Source: Marinomonas sp. KMM3893
GTDB lineage: Bacteria > Pseudomonadota > Gammaproteobacteria > Pseudomonadales > Marinomonadaceae
Direction of reading: 5' to 3'
DNA: 64,000 bases
Assembly (NCBI RefSeq): GCF_004352855.1
Contig: NZ_SJSC01000004.1
Coordinates: 62,001 to 126,000 of the forward strand
Shown here: piece by piece, positions 1 through 8,641 of the stretch
How positions within the stretch are numbered: position 1 is the first letter of the stretch
Layout of the letters: every line of letters begins with the position of its first letter
Position numbers and translations under genes: made by a program
The notes under the pieces: model-generated
Told to the model about the DNA's origin: nothing
The model's database searches: none
The model's input: the letters and a program-made list of their open reading frames with translations, nothing else

Positions 1-590
1 GGCATGATCATCAATTGACCAAAATCTACCATGGATGAGCCGTATGGTAAGTTTATAGAGCCGGTAGAACCTAGAAGAAAAAGTTGAAAACCAAGTAGTG
101 CTAATAAGCCTGCTAAGGTAGATACAAAGCTAGGCATACCAAATTTGGTACGCAAAAAAGCATAAGCGAAGCCCATCATAGCACCAACACACAAACTTGC
201 CCCAATGGCTAAGGCCAGTGGCCATCCTTGATTAACCCACAGAACGCCCAGTAAGGCTGACCCCACACCACTCATAGAGCCAACGGAAAGGTCTATTTCC
301 CCTAACATTAAGACACATACAATACCTAGTGCGATAATGCCAACGGTTGAACAGTCAAACAATAGGTTCACAAGATTATTTGGGGACAAGAATATTGGAT
401 TAATTACGGTAAAAATCCCCCAAATTAACACTAGGCCAATTATCACGGGCAAGGACCCAAGGTCACCTGATTTAACCCTGTTGATCGACGCTTTTAGGCT
501 GTCTGCAATACTGTTAGAGTGGGTGACGCGTATATCACTGCGATCTAGTAGTGCATTGCTATCATTGGGTTTATGCATTGAATCACTCAT
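1..590 (-). CDS. Sugar ABC transporter permease, RbsC/XylH type (partial)
   Basis: Inner-membrane permease of a group-2 sugar importer (BPD_transp_2 family), cut by the left window edge so only about 196 N-terminal residues are visible. After a polar N-terminus of about 40 residues come hydrophobic helices and the family motif GEIDLSVGSM, near residue 96. The ATG overlaps the stop of the upstream ATPase gene as ATGA, so the two are translationally coupled in one operon with the binding protein and LacI regulator further upstream. The substrate is probably a pentose or related sugar; the sequence alone does not say which. Confidence 0.9.
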   Translation of the reverse strand, partial: MSDSMHKPNDSNALLDRSDIRVTHSNSIADSLKASINRVKSGDLGSLPVIIGLVLIWGIFTVINPIFLSPNNLVNLLFDCSTVGIIALGIVCVLMLGEIDLSVGSMSGVGSALLGVLWVNQGWPLALAIGASLCVGAMMGFAYAFLRTKFGMPSFVSTLAGLLALLGFQLFLLGSTGSINLPYGSSMVDFGQLMIM

Positions 591-1405
591 GCTTGTTCCT
601 CGGTTTTAGTCTCTGCTTCTGCTAAGCGTTTTGCTCTTCTTGATACCGCATTGTCTGTAGCGCCTGTAATGGCGCCGATTAAGGCTTCGTTTGATGCACT
701 TACATCAAATACTCCATTGTTCTTTCCTAGGCGTAAGACCACAATACGATCAGCTATCGCTCGAACGTCTTGCATGTTATGAGAAATCATAATGACGCCT
801 AGGCCTTTCGCTTTTACTCGCTCCACTAAATTCAGAACCTCAGCTGTTTGAGCGACACCCAATGCCGCAGTGGGCTCATCCAGCATTATTATTTTAGGGT
901 TTGATAGCAGTGATCGTGCAATTGCAACGGTTTGTCGCTGTCCCCCCGACAGTGATGCCACCACATCGCGTACACTAGGAATACGAGCGGCTAACTCGTT
1001 TAGTAATGTCCACGAGGTGACTTCCATGGTGGTTTCATCTAAGTGCAATGCGCTCTTTTCTTGACCCAAAAAGATATTGGCTACTACATCTAAGTTTTCA
1101 CAGAGGGCAAGGTCTTGGAAAACGGTTGCAATTCCCAGGTCTAGTGCGTCGCTTGGTCCATTCATAGAGACTTCTTTTCCTTCAAAAAGGATCGACCCAG
1201 AGGTGGGTGAGTGGGCACCAGCTAAGGTTTTAATAAGGGTTGATTTGCCAGCGCCGTTATCTCCAACTAGGGCTACCACTTCACCTGGAAAAACATCCAA
1301 ATCTATGTCGGTGAGGGCTGCAACTGCTCCAAAGTTTTTAGACACTTTACGCAGACTCAAGATAGGCTGAGGCCCTTCTGAGCGTGCAGAAGTATTGGAA
1401 GACAT
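587..1405 (-). CDS. Sugar ABC transporter ATP-binding protein, single domain
   Basis: ATPase subunit of the importer, about 272 residues with a single nucleotide-binding domain (the RbsA/XylG class normally has two, but FrcA-type subunits have one). Walker A is GDNGAGKST, the signature LSGGQRQ and Walker B IIMLDEP, followed by a switch histidine in MISHN. I chose the ATG at 1405 because a GGAGAAG ribosome site lies just before it; a longer reading frame begins with GTG at 1417 inside that site. The stop overlaps the permease start. Confidence 0.9.
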   Translation of the reverse strand: MSSNTSARSEGPQPILSLRKVSKNFGAVAALTDIDLDVFPGEVVALVGDNGAGKSTLIKTLAGAHSPTSGSILFEGKEVSMNGPSDALDLGIATVFQDLALCENLDVVANIFLGQEKSALHLDETTMEVTSWTLLNELAARIPSVRDVVASLSGGQRQTVAIARSLLSNPKIIMLDEPTAALGVAQTAEVLNLVERVKAKGLGVIMISHNMQDVRAIADRIVVLRLGKNNGVFDVSASNEALIGAITGATDNAVSRRAKRLAEAETKTEEQA

Positions 1406-1437
1406 GATCTTCTCCACTAAATATTAGTTAGGAAAGA

Positions 1438-1463
1438 TGCCACTCACAGAATGGTGAGTGGCA
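1438..1463 (-). terminator. Intercistronic hairpin between binding protein and ATPase genes
   Basis: Perfect 10-bp inverted repeat (TGCCACTCAC / GTGAGTGGCA) with a 6-nt loop, just after the binding-protein stop. There is no U-run on the minus strand. In sugar importers such hairpins usually stabilise the abundant binding-protein mRNA or partly end transcription; that role is inferred. Confidence 0.6.
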
Positions 1464-1487
1464 GGTTATTAAAATAATCAGTGCGAC

Positions 1488-2543
1488 TTAGCGCAAGATA
1501 CCAAGTTCTTTACAGCCGGCGATATAGCGCCCAGTGCACACATCGTCTGCGGAAGTGACACCACTATCAAAGATAATTTCTTTGATATTTTCACGAGTCA
1601 CTACTTCAGGAACAAATAATTCAGAAGGTGTGTTGTACAGCGTTGTTTTGGCTACAGGTTTAACACCATTTAACATCTGTACTACCACATTAGCTGCAGC
1701 GGCAGCGACGATTTCAGAGGGCTTAGAAATGGTATTGTATTGATCGCCAGCAATAATCAATTGCAGTGCAGCTATAGTGGCATCATTCCCAGTAACTGGA
1801 GGAAGTGGGTCAACACCAGCTGCTTTTAGGGCGGCGATCGCGCCACCAGCCGTGCCATCATTAGCAGCAACAATACCTATAATATCAGAGCCGAAACGCG
1901 CAATTTGACCATTCGCCCAGGTTTGTGCTTTTGGTGGCGCCCAGTCTGGAGTGTCATATTCTGCGATGGTGGAATAGCCACTGTTATCTAAGCCATCATC
2001 TATTCCATCACGGATTAATCCTGCAGCTGCATCAGTAGGAGAGCCATTAATTTGTAGAACCCCACCTTTATCTTTTGGAATCCCTTCTTTTTCCAGGTGT
2101 TGAATTAAACTCTCGGCAATGGCCTTACCAATTCCTTTGTTATCAAAAGAAACATAAAAATCAGCGGCTTTATCTGGAATAGGGCGATCATAGGCAATAA
2201 CTTTTACACCCTGGCTTTGAGCCAGGTTTACCAAGGAGGCTGCAGCACTGGAATCAACAGGATCCAGCACAATAACCTTGGCTCCTTGTGTGATTACTGA
2301 GTTGAATTGCTGTTGCTGTAACGATACATCACCATTAGCATTTTGATATATTAGTGTACAGTCTGTACAAAGTTTGTTCATAGTGGTTTTGAAACCGGGG
2401 AAATCATGTTCTTCATATCGAGTTGACGCCTGGTCAGGCATCAAAAAGGCGACAGTTGAGTTAGCTTGAGTTTGTGCTGCAAACAGCCCAGCTGTGGCGA
2501 CAAGCGTAGTAAAACCGATTGTTTTTATAGCTATAGATTTCAT
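1488..2543 (-). CDS. Periplasmic sugar-binding protein of ABC importer
   Basis: Periplasmic binding protein of the Peripla_BP_4 (ribose/xylose-binding) family, about 351 residues. It begins with a signal peptide (MKSIAIKTIG..., cleavage probably after TQA near residue 27) and then repeats the two-lobe sugar-binding pattern: VAFLMPD, VIVLDPVDSSAA, VIAYDRPI and GIVAANDGTAGGAIAAL are recognisable. The ATG at 2543 has GGAG eight bases upstream, which is better than the GTG at 2552. It is the first structural gene after the LacI regulator and precedes the ATPase and permease genes. The paired aspartates and DRPI motif resemble xylose/fructose binders, but the substrate is not proven. Confidence 0.9.
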   Translation of the reverse strand: MKSIAIKTIGFTTLVATAGLFAAQTQANSTVAFLMPDQASTRYEEHDFPGFKTTMNKLCTDCTLIYQNANGDVSLQQQQFNSVITQGAKVIVLDPVDSSAAASLVNLAQSQGVKVIAYDRPIPDKAADFYVSFDNKGIGKAIAESLIQHLEKEGIPKDKGGVLQINGSPTDAAAGLIRDGIDDGLDNSGYSTIAEYDTPDWAPPKAQTWANGQIARFGSDIIGIVAANDGTAGGAIAALKAAGVDPLPPVTGNDATIAALQLIIAGDQYNTISKPSEIVAAAAANVVVQMLNGVKPVAKTTLYNTPSELFVPEVVTRENIKEIIFDSGVTSADDVCTGRYIAGCKELGILR

Positions 2544-2869
2544 TACTGACACTCCGATTTAAAAATTAGGGTAAAATTACCCTTTACAATCCATAATAGA
2601 TTGATGCTTTCTGGCCTCACCTTGGGGTTATTGGTTATAAAGCTTGGATGTAATACACTAGTGTTGTCTCTATTGTTGCTGTAACAGCAATAAAGGCGGT
2701 TAGACATCTTAATTGAGCTTTAACCTATGCTAAGGTGTTGGGTTAATATATTGGTATAACTTATTTTTATAATTCTCTATTAACTCTACATCTTGGCCTC
2801 CTAATTTAATGGCACGTTGTCAAAAATAGGATTTCCTTTGAAAATCCTGCTTACGAGCGTGTTTGTATA

Positions 2870-3877
2870 TCAAATACTTTTCACTGAATGACGTTGAACT
2901 AAGCAGGTATTCAGTACCGTAGCTTGTGGGTCGGCGTTTTGACGCTCAGACTCGATACGCTCTAATAGTTTTGACCAAGCGCTGGCAGCCACTAACTCTA
3001 CTGGCTGACGAATAGCGGTTAAACTGGTGCTGCGCGCGGACATCCAAGCGTAATCATCGAATGCCACTAATGAAATATCTTCCCCAACTTTGATATTGAG
3101 TTCTGCAAGTGCAGTGAGAGTGCTAAGTGTCGTGACGTTGGTTAAAGCAAAAATGGCTGTTGGCTTGGGGTGAGTAATTAGCCACTGAGTTATTTTTGAC
3201 GAACCGAGCCCTAGTTCTGAACCTAGTTCAATTACATGAGGGTGTCCTAACTGAGATTGTTTTAGAACGTTATAGGTACCTTCAACACGCTCACGAATAG
3301 GGGGGAAAGATAAATTAGATGCTGCAATAAGAATGTTTTTATGGCCTGCATCTACAAGATGTTGACAGGCTAGTTCACCTGCGGCGTGGTTGTCGATGGT
3401 GACAGTATCAAAAGGTGTTGAATGAATAGATACACGGTCAATTAGCACAGTAGGGCAGCGATTCTTTAGTGTTAGAAGAGCTTCGGATAATTGGCCTGCG
3501 CATGGAATGGCGATCATGCCAGCAGGGCGCCAACTCATTAAAGCTTTGATGCGTGAAGACTCTACATCTTCACGGTCATGGGAACTGGCTACAATCACAT
3601 CATATCCATGTTCAAAAGCAAGGTTTTCAAGATGGGAAACAATGGTGGCAAAGAATGTATCGGTAATATTAGGCACCAATACAGTAATCACCTTATTACG
3701 TTGAGAGCGTAGTTGAGAGGCAGCACGGTCCATTTGATAACCGAGTTGGTCTGCTGCAAATTGAACTCGTGTCTTAAGTGCATCATTAACTGGTTTCTTA
3801 CCTGAAAAGACATTTGAAACAGTCGCGGTGGAAACTTCAGCCAACTTAGCTACGTCACGAATAGACGGCTTTCTCAT
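2870..3877 (-). CDS. LacI-family transcriptional regulator of the adjacent sugar importer
   Basis: A 335-residue LacI/GalR regulator. The N-terminal helix-turn-helix (IRDVAKLAEVSTATVSNV, residues 5-22) and hinge are followed by a periplasmic-binding-protein-like effector domain (VITVLVPNITDTFFATIV). It lies upstream of and co-oriented with the sugar ABC operon, which it probably controls. Two identical TTAAACGTTTAA palindromes sit 26 and 84 bp before its start, a pattern typical of autoregulation with DNA looping or cooperative binding. I see no copy of that palindrome directly before the binding-protein gene, so operon control may work by read-through from this gene. Confidence 0.92.
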   Translation of the reverse strand: MRKPSIRDVAKLAEVSTATVSNVFSGKKPVNDALKTRVQFAADQLGYQMDRAASQLRSQRNKVITVLVPNITDTFFATIVSHLENLAFEHGYDVIVASSHDREDVESSRIKALMSWRPAGMIAIPCAGQLSEALLTLKNRCPTVLIDRVSIHSTPFDTVTIDNHAAGELACQHLVDAGHKNILIAASNLSFPPIRERVEGTYNVLKQSQLGHPHVIELGSELGLGSSKITQWLITHPKPTAIFALTNVTTLSTLTALAELNIKVGEDISLVAFDDYAWMSARSTSLTAIRQPVELVAASAWSKLLERIESERQNADPQATVLNTCLVQRHSVKSI

Positions 3878-3902
3878 TGTTAACGTACCTTTTATATTTA
3901 TA

Positions 3903-3916
3903 GTTAAACGTTTAAC
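3903..3916. promoter_or_regulatory. LacI-type operator, proximal copy
   Basis: Perfect 14-bp palindrome GTTAAACGTTTAAC with the central CG typical of LacI-family operators, 26 bp upstream of the regulator start. An identical copy lies 58 bp further upstream. Confidence 0.75.
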
Positions 3917-3960
3917 TTGAGATTAGGCTAACAGATCATATAGCGTCCATTCAAGTCTTT

Positions 3961-3974
3961 GTTAAACGTTTAAC
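3961..3974. promoter_or_regulatory. LacI-type operator, distal copy
   Basis: Second identical GTTAAACGTTTAAC palindrome. The centre-to-centre distance to the first is 58 bp, between five and six helical turns. Confidence 0.75.
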
Positions 3975-4924
3975 AGTAGATATTTGAGAGAGCTGATTTT
4001 TACAAAACATTTCAATTACCTTTACGGATCGCTTTTACCTTTGTTTTAAAAGGTCTTTAGGTGAGGTGATCTATAAAAAAGTAGTAGTCTTTTGTGTACA
4101 GATTTTTTATCCAGATCATAAAGAAAAATACATATAGGACTTAAGGGCACATGTTTTAGGCGTTGATTTCTTCAATCTTTTTAATAAGAGTTTCTGTAAA
4201 CGACAGACTGAAATTGAAGAGTTGACTGAAAGGGGTCATCAATTAGGAAGTGTTTGGTGTTAATGGAAAATGGAAGTCCTGGATCATAAAAACTGCACTG
4301 GTTTTAGACGGTTAATCACCAGAATCAATTATGCATACTAAGGAAAGGATAAAGAGAGTAGTTGATTTTTTGTGGTAAACAATCACGTTTTGTATTCTAA
4401 ATAAGCCTATTTGTTATCTGTTATCTGTTAGGTGGGGTTGGTGCTCTCTCGCAATTTTATTCGGATGAGAAGCTCTGCTCACTGTGTGAATTTATAATAA
4501 AAGTTTCTCTAACTAGAAGTGATTGCTTAGCATCACATATGGACGAGTTACACCTCCTTTAAACTTTCGTTCTTAATACTCAATTTTAAACGAGCACACA
4601 CTAAGAGTGTCACCATCATAAGTGTAGCCATGAGCTGCAAGAGTTAGCAGAACGTACATTGTCTATAGGTCAGTCTTTTATATTCTATCGGCGTCAATGG
4701 GTTTGAAATTCGCTAGTGGTCCAGACCTTTTTTCTATAAGAGTGATCATATTCACTATGCCACTACATATAGATGTTCTGTAATAGCTCTGTCAAACGAG
4801 GGGGGGTAAGGTCATACAGTAAGTCTTTAGCTTAAAATCCTTTCAAGGGAATGATTTTTCCATAAATCGTTTCATTTAAATAGTTTATTTGTTGTTTTCT
4901 ACTGTGGGCCTAATTTTCTTTTCT
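3975..4924. other. AT-rich non-coding stretch
   Basis: About 950 bases between the regulator promoter and the octamer array. Frames on both strands are broken by frequent stops and I recognise no protein, RNA or mobile element. It may hold decayed genes, but nothing can be supported. Confidence 0.5.
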
Positions 4925-5058
4925 AGCAACATAGCAACATAGCAACATAGCAACATAGCAACATAGCAACATAGCAACATAGCAACATAGCAACATAGCA
5001 ACATAGCAACATAGCAACATAGCAACATAGCAACATAGCAACATAGCAAGATGTTGCT
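4925..5058. repeat. 15 perfect tandem copies of AGCAACAT plus an inverted copy
   Basis: Positions 4925-5044 are 15 exact head-to-tail units of AGCAACAT with no mismatch. A partial sixteenth unit (AGCAA) follows, and then ATGTTGCT at 5051-5058, the reverse complement of the unit. The array lies in non-coding DNA. Perfect identity implies recent slippage expansion; the inverted unit could pair with any repeat unit and form a hairpin. Confidence 0.95.
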
Positions 5059-5390
5059 AGTTGAACAGTCTATAGACTATCTGACATGGGGTTGAATGTA
5101 GGGTGTAATTTAGACAGATTATTTTTTTCAAAAAAGATTAGACAATACTTTCTGTTGATGTATTATACGCACCGTCTTGAAGCGAAGGTCATCCAGCGAT
5201 TTTTTTGATGGGTAGATTTAGTAGAAAGTATGTGACCAATTTTTTATGATTTTTTCAGGTTTTTACCTTATCCATTCTAGATTAACGTAATGAAATGAAG
5301 AAAAATAAAAAATTATTGTTGATTTATAAGGGTTTTATTGTATATCATCACTTAAGGTCATTTGGTGTTGGATGAAATATCTTAACTTTT
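5045..5390. other. Non-coding DNA between octamer array and tRNA fragment
   Basis: AT-rich sequence with no reading frame or RNA I can recognise. The sequence just before 5391 shows no similarity to the 5' half of a tRNA, which is why the next feature is called a fragment. Confidence 0.5.
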
Positions 5391-5440
5391 TCGCCCTTAC
5401 AAGGCGAATGTCGGGAGTTCGAACCTCTCCACACCCACCA
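5391..5440 (+). pseudogene. 3' half of tRNA-Val(TAC)
   Basis: These 50 bases are identical to positions 5865-5914 of the intact tRNA-Val: anticodon arm, variable loop, T arm, acceptor strand and CCA. The acceptor 5' strand and D arm are absent and replaced by unrelated sequence. It cannot fold as a tRNA. It is either the relic of a Val-Asp array whose first gene was cut by a deletion or insertion, or an integration scar. Confidence 0.85.
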
Positions 5441-5492
5441 CTTACTAAACAGTGGGCTTATTGAAAGATAAGCAAGAGTTTTAGATTGTGTT

Positions 5493-5569
5493 GGAGTGGT
5501 AGTTCAGTTGGTTAGAATACCTGCCTGTCACGCAGGGGGTCGCGGGTTCGAGTCCCGTCCATTCCGCCA
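5493..5569 (+). tRNA. tRNA-Asp(GTC)
   Basis: A 77-nt cloverleaf. The acceptor GGAGTGG pairs with CCATTCC (one wobble), the anticodon stem CCTGC/GCAGG encloses a loop with GTC, the T arm carries GGTTCGAGTCC and a genomic CCA ends it. It lies 52 bp after the tRNA-Val fragment, consistent with the Val-Asp arrays common in gammaproteobacteria. Confidence 0.95.
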
Positions 5570-5616
5570 ATTACTTTTGATAGGGTAAGTTGGTAAAGAA
5601 ATACCATCATTATGAT

Positions 5617-5693
5617 GGGTGTGTAGCTCAGTTGGGAGATTCGTTTCCTAGCAAGGCGCAAGACACCGGGAGTTCAAAACTCCACATCTACGA
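5617..5693 (+). pseudogene. Degenerate tRNA-Val-like sequence, copy 1
   Basis: The first 23 bases (acceptor 5' strand, D stem and loop) match the intact tRNA-Val at 5839, and a T loop of TTCAAAA is present. The D stem closes poorly (GCTC with GATT), the anticodon stem is mismatched, the loop reads CTAGCAA and the 3' end is ACGA where ACCA is expected. The acceptor can still pair (GGGTGTG with CACATCT, two wobbles). It is probably a pseudogene, though the retained pairing leaves a tRNA-like RNA possible. Confidence 0.7.
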
Positions 5694-5726
5694 CGATGTA
5701 AAACTACTTTGCTTTTTAAGTAAAGC

Positions 5727-5803
5727 GGGTGTGTAGCTCAGTTGGGAGATTCGTTTCCTAGCAAGGCGCAAAACACCGGGAGTTCAAAACTCCACATCTA
5801 CGA
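5727..5803 (+). pseudogene. Degenerate tRNA-Val-like sequence, copy 2
   Basis: Differs from copy 1 by a single base (G to A in the variable region) across the tRNA-like part. The copies share their 3' flank, apart from a longer T-run here, so the whole 110-112-base unit was duplicated recently. Confidence 0.7.
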
Positions 5804-5838
5804 CGATGTAAAACTACTTTGCTTTTTTTAAGTAAAGC

Positions 5839-5914
5839 GGGTGTGTAGCTCAGTTGGGAGAGCGTCGCCCTTACAAGGCGAATGTCGGGAGTTCGAACCT
5901 CTCCACACCCACCA
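5839..5914 (+). tRNA. tRNA-Val(TAC)
   Basis: A 76-nt cloverleaf. Acceptor GGGTGTG pairs with CACACCC, the D arm is GCTC...GAGC, the anticodon stem TCGCC/GGCGA holds loop CTTACAA with anticodon TAC, and the T loop is TTCGAAC. CCA is encoded. It is the only complete tRNA-Val in the window. Confidence 0.95.
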
Positions 5915-6391
5915 TTTATTCTTCGTTCCGTCTTTCAATCTCCTTGTTTATATAGCTTCTCGTAATTTCTATTTTTATAACTTTATAAATCTTATCTTTC
6001 CTGATATTCCATAAATACTCACTAATATTTTAAAAAAAATTTCCATATGGCTAATTATTAACCACATCTGTAGCCAATCTATCTTCATGTATCTAAATTG
6101 TATTTTTCTTTATCTGCATAACTTCAAGCTTATTTGGATGAGTTGATGCTTAGTCGTGCCTTGTTCTTATTGTCGTTACATCAACACCTAACGCCTAGCT
6201 AATGTCACGGTAAGAGCACGGTTTACGCATTGAAAAGCACAATGACTTCCTTTGCTCACCTTTTCTGGCACAGGCAAGACAAAGTGCTCGAGAGGTGGTG
6301 GCGGGTGACTAGTAGAGCCCTGGTCGTTTAGATACTTCGTTTTAAGTTGTTAAAAAACACTCTTTAATCGTGTAATCCCAGCTGGATAATA
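5915..6391. other. Non-coding stretch after tRNA genes
   Basis: AT-rich up to about 6150, then more mixed. The minus strand around 6160-6310 has short open stretches resembling a decayed helix-turn-helix protein, but they are interrupted by stops and I do not call a gene. Confidence 0.45.
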
Positions 6392-6426
6392 AAAAACTGT
6401 GGCCATTTTGAATGGCTCACAGTTTT
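6392..6426 (-). terminator. Rho-independent terminator of the TonB receptor gene
   Basis: Hairpin with arms AAAACTGTG/CACAGTTTT and an inner CCATT/AATGG stem, followed on the minus strand by a T-rich run. It lies 43 bp past the receptor stop. Confidence 0.85.
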
Positions 6427-6468
6427 CTATCTTTATCACACTTCTAATGCTTTATGAGGTGTTGTTGC

Positions 6469-8526
6469 TTACATCCTGTAAGTGGCGCTTATTCCAATAG
6501 TTCTAGATTGTCCAATCGAAGAAGTTGTGCTTCTGCTCAGGTACACAATGTCCTCATTGGTAATGTTTTTGATATAAGCATCTATAGTGAGATTATCTAG
6601 TTCATATTTTATGCGGGTATTGGTAACAATATAGTCGCCAGCGGTATACTCTTCGTCATTATCAAGATCGGAGTAATACTCGCTCACGTAGGTTGCGTCT
6701 GCTCCAAATGACCAATGCTCACCCACAAACTGGGTAAAGCCTAAGCCAAGGTTTAGATCTGGTGCGTAAGTTACTTCATTACCATCCCAGTCAGATGTAT
6801 CGCTGCTGGTTTCGTTAATTTTCGTTTTTAGCGTGCCTATAGAGCCATTTATCTCAAGGTCTGGATTGATTTGCGCAACGACTTCTAATTCTGCGCCATA
6901 GGTATATACACCTTCCAGGTTGTAAATATGACCATTTTCAGCCGCTTGATAACCTGAATAATCGTTATAAAAAACACTGGCGTTTACAGATATGTTATTG
7001 AACCTGCTTTTGCTGCTAAGTTCGTAAGCCGTTACTTCTTCTTTATCGTATGTGAAATAATTATTGCTGAAGTCGAGTCCCGTGCCACCTGAATTGTATC
7101 CGCGACGGACGGAAGCCCCTAAGGTCGTTGTTTTCGATATATCGTAAGTGGTGCTCAAGCTTGGAAGAAATTCCGTTTCCGTCGTATCTTGGTCTAGGTC
7201 CGTCTCAACGCCGATGCCATTAGTTTTTACCAATGCTCTATCTTGCGTTTCATTATGAATACGACCACCAGCGGTGACGGTGAGTTTATCACTGATGTCG
7301 TAAGAGGTTTCTCCAAAAAGAGCGACTGTCTTAGTGGTTCCATCACCAAGGTATGCATGCGTTGCCCAGCTTGTTTCTACATCCAAAGTGGTATCAGTTT
7401 GCGCGGCATAGAAGCCGAGTAAACTTGTTATTTTAGAATTTGAGGGAGTGAACAGAACTCTGTTTTCCAGCGCCATGGTTTCTTCGGTTCTTTTTACATT
7501 TGTGACGCTTGAATATTGTTCAAAATAGGAATCTTGCTTGCTATAACTGACTTGTAAAATGTTTTTCACGGTATCCGAGATTTGATAGTCAATATCAAAA
7601 GAGACCGTATCAACCGTGGAGTCTTGTATGCGTGTGTTATCGCCGTCTAGATCCAGTGTTTGGGTTGAGGTGTCGCTCGCCCAAGAGAGGTATTCGCCTT
7701 CATTTTCTCTATGGCTGATATTTAATTTTGCAGTCAAACCCTTTATGTTTGAAGGGGTCCAAAGTAATTTACCTTGAAAGCTAGTTGATTCTGAATCATT
7801 TAAATCTGGTGCATCAGTAACTGATGAAGTGTCGTAATTCATCCAGCCTTCACCTTTTGTACCGCTAAAAGTTATCCGGTACGCAAGCTCATCATCAATT
7901 AGTGCCCCAGAATTCATGCCGGCCAGGTTGTATTTTAGGTTATCGTTATCGTATTGCTCTAGACCTAGACGTACGGCGCTTTCTGGCGTGAAGCTTGGGT
8001 CATTAGTTTTAATGACAACGGCACCACCAATCGCATTGGTTCCTTGAGAGGTTGATTGTGGGCCGCGAAGCACTTCAACAGATTGCACGTCCCAAAGTCC
8101 TGCTGGAGTATAATTGTATCCCCCCCAAGCTTCTGTTACGCCATCAACAGTCGTTGCTATGCGTGGTTTGCTTCCTGTGGCGTATGCTTCAGCTCCAGTC
8201 GCGGCACCAGCACCATTAATGCCTCGGATGTTGATGGTGCCGAACCCGGCAGAGGTGACATTGGGGGCTTGTACTGCAATCTCATTTACTTCTTTCACCT
8301 CACCACTTTCATAGTTTTCTTCGCTAAAAACGGTGACGGCTGTTGTAGTGTCCTTGATATCTTTATCAACCTTTTCACCGCTTACAATTAAGTTTGGTAA
8401 AGTCTTTGAGTCTTCAGCTAACAGGTTTGGCGAAATAATCGCTGCATTGACACTGATCACAGCAATAGCGATGCGACTTAAGTCACTTGGAAGGGCTTTT
8501 GAAAATGACTTTTTTGAGTGGTGCAT
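6469..8526 (-). CDS. TonB-dependent siderophore receptor
   Basis: Outer-membrane receptor of 685 residues. A signal peptide (cleavage near LLA/EDS, about residue 37) is followed by a TonB-box-like NLIVSG, a plug domain (about 55-165, with VEVLRGPQST and GAVVIKTNDP) and a beta-barrel to the C-terminus. It imports a ferric complex using TonB energy. The divergent neighbour is a Fes-type esterase and a Fur box lies between them, so a catecholate siderophore is the likely ligand. No siderophore biosynthesis genes are visible in the window, which fits use of foreign siderophores. The last residue is Met instead of the usual Phe. Confidence 0.92.
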   Translation of the reverse strand: MHHSKKSFSKALPSDLSRIAIAVISVNAAIISPNLLAEDSKTLPNLIVSGEKVDKDIKDTTTAVTVFSEENYESGEVKEVNEIAVQAPNVTSAGFGTINIRGINGAGAATGAEAYATGSKPRIATTVDGVTEAWGGYNYTPAGLWDVQSVEVLRGPQSTSQGTNAIGGAVVIKTNDPSFTPESAVRLGLEQYDNDNLKYNLAGMNSGALIDDELAYRITFSGTKGEGWMNYDTSSVTDAPDLNDSESTSFQGKLLWTPSNIKGLTAKLNISHRENEGEYLSWASDTSTQTLDLDGDNTRIQDSTVDTVSFDIDYQISDTVKNILQVSYSKQDSYFEQYSSVTNVKRTEETMALENRVLFTPSNSKITSLLGFYAAQTDTTLDVETSWATHAYLGDGTTKTVALFGETSYDISDKLTVTAGGRIHNETQDRALVKTNGIGVETDLDQDTTETEFLPSLSTTYDISKTTTLGASVRRGYNSGGTGLDFSNNYFTYDKEEVTAYELSSKSRFNNISVNASVFYNDYSGYQAAENGHIYNLEGVYTYGAELEVVAQINPDLEINGSIGTLKTKINETSSDTSDWDGNEVTYAPDLNLGLGFTQFVGEHWSFGADATYVSEYYSDLDNDEEYTAGDYIVTNTRIKYELDNLTIDAYIKNITNEDIVYLSRSTTSSIGQSRTIGISATYRM

Positions 8527-8573
8527 ATGGATCCTTTATTTGTGAATTGCTTTACAGTTATAGTAATAATGGC

Positions 8574-8592
8574 AATAATAAGAATCATTATC
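8574..8592. promoter_or_regulatory. Fur box between receptor and esterase genes
   Basis: AATAATAAGAATCATTATC matches 16 of 19 positions of the Fur consensus GATAATGATAATCATTATC. It sits 48 bp before the receptor start and 50 bp before the esterase start, so it could repress both under iron-replete conditions. Confidence 0.8.
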
Positions 8593-8641
8593 AATAAAGA
8601 TTGTTGTTTTAATGCAATTTCTTTAAGAATAGGGTCAAATA

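Larger units (their letters stand above)
5617..5838 (+). repeat. Two tandem 110/112-bp tRNA-like repeat units
   Basis: Each unit is a tRNA-like sequence followed by about 35 bases containing GCTTT...AAAGC, a short hairpin. The units start at 5617 and 5727, and the intact tRNA-Val begins at 5839 in the same phase, preceded by the same spacer. Confidence 0.85.

Noticed and set aside
4925-5044. Octamer array considered as a CRISPR array
   Set aside because: Units are contiguous 8-mers without spacers, and no cas genes are present.
6160-6310. Minus-strand frames resembling a helix-turn-helix of a transposase (YRDIS, ALGVDVTTIR)
   Set aside because: Interrupted by stops within a few residues and no terminal repeats or other transposase motifs could be found.
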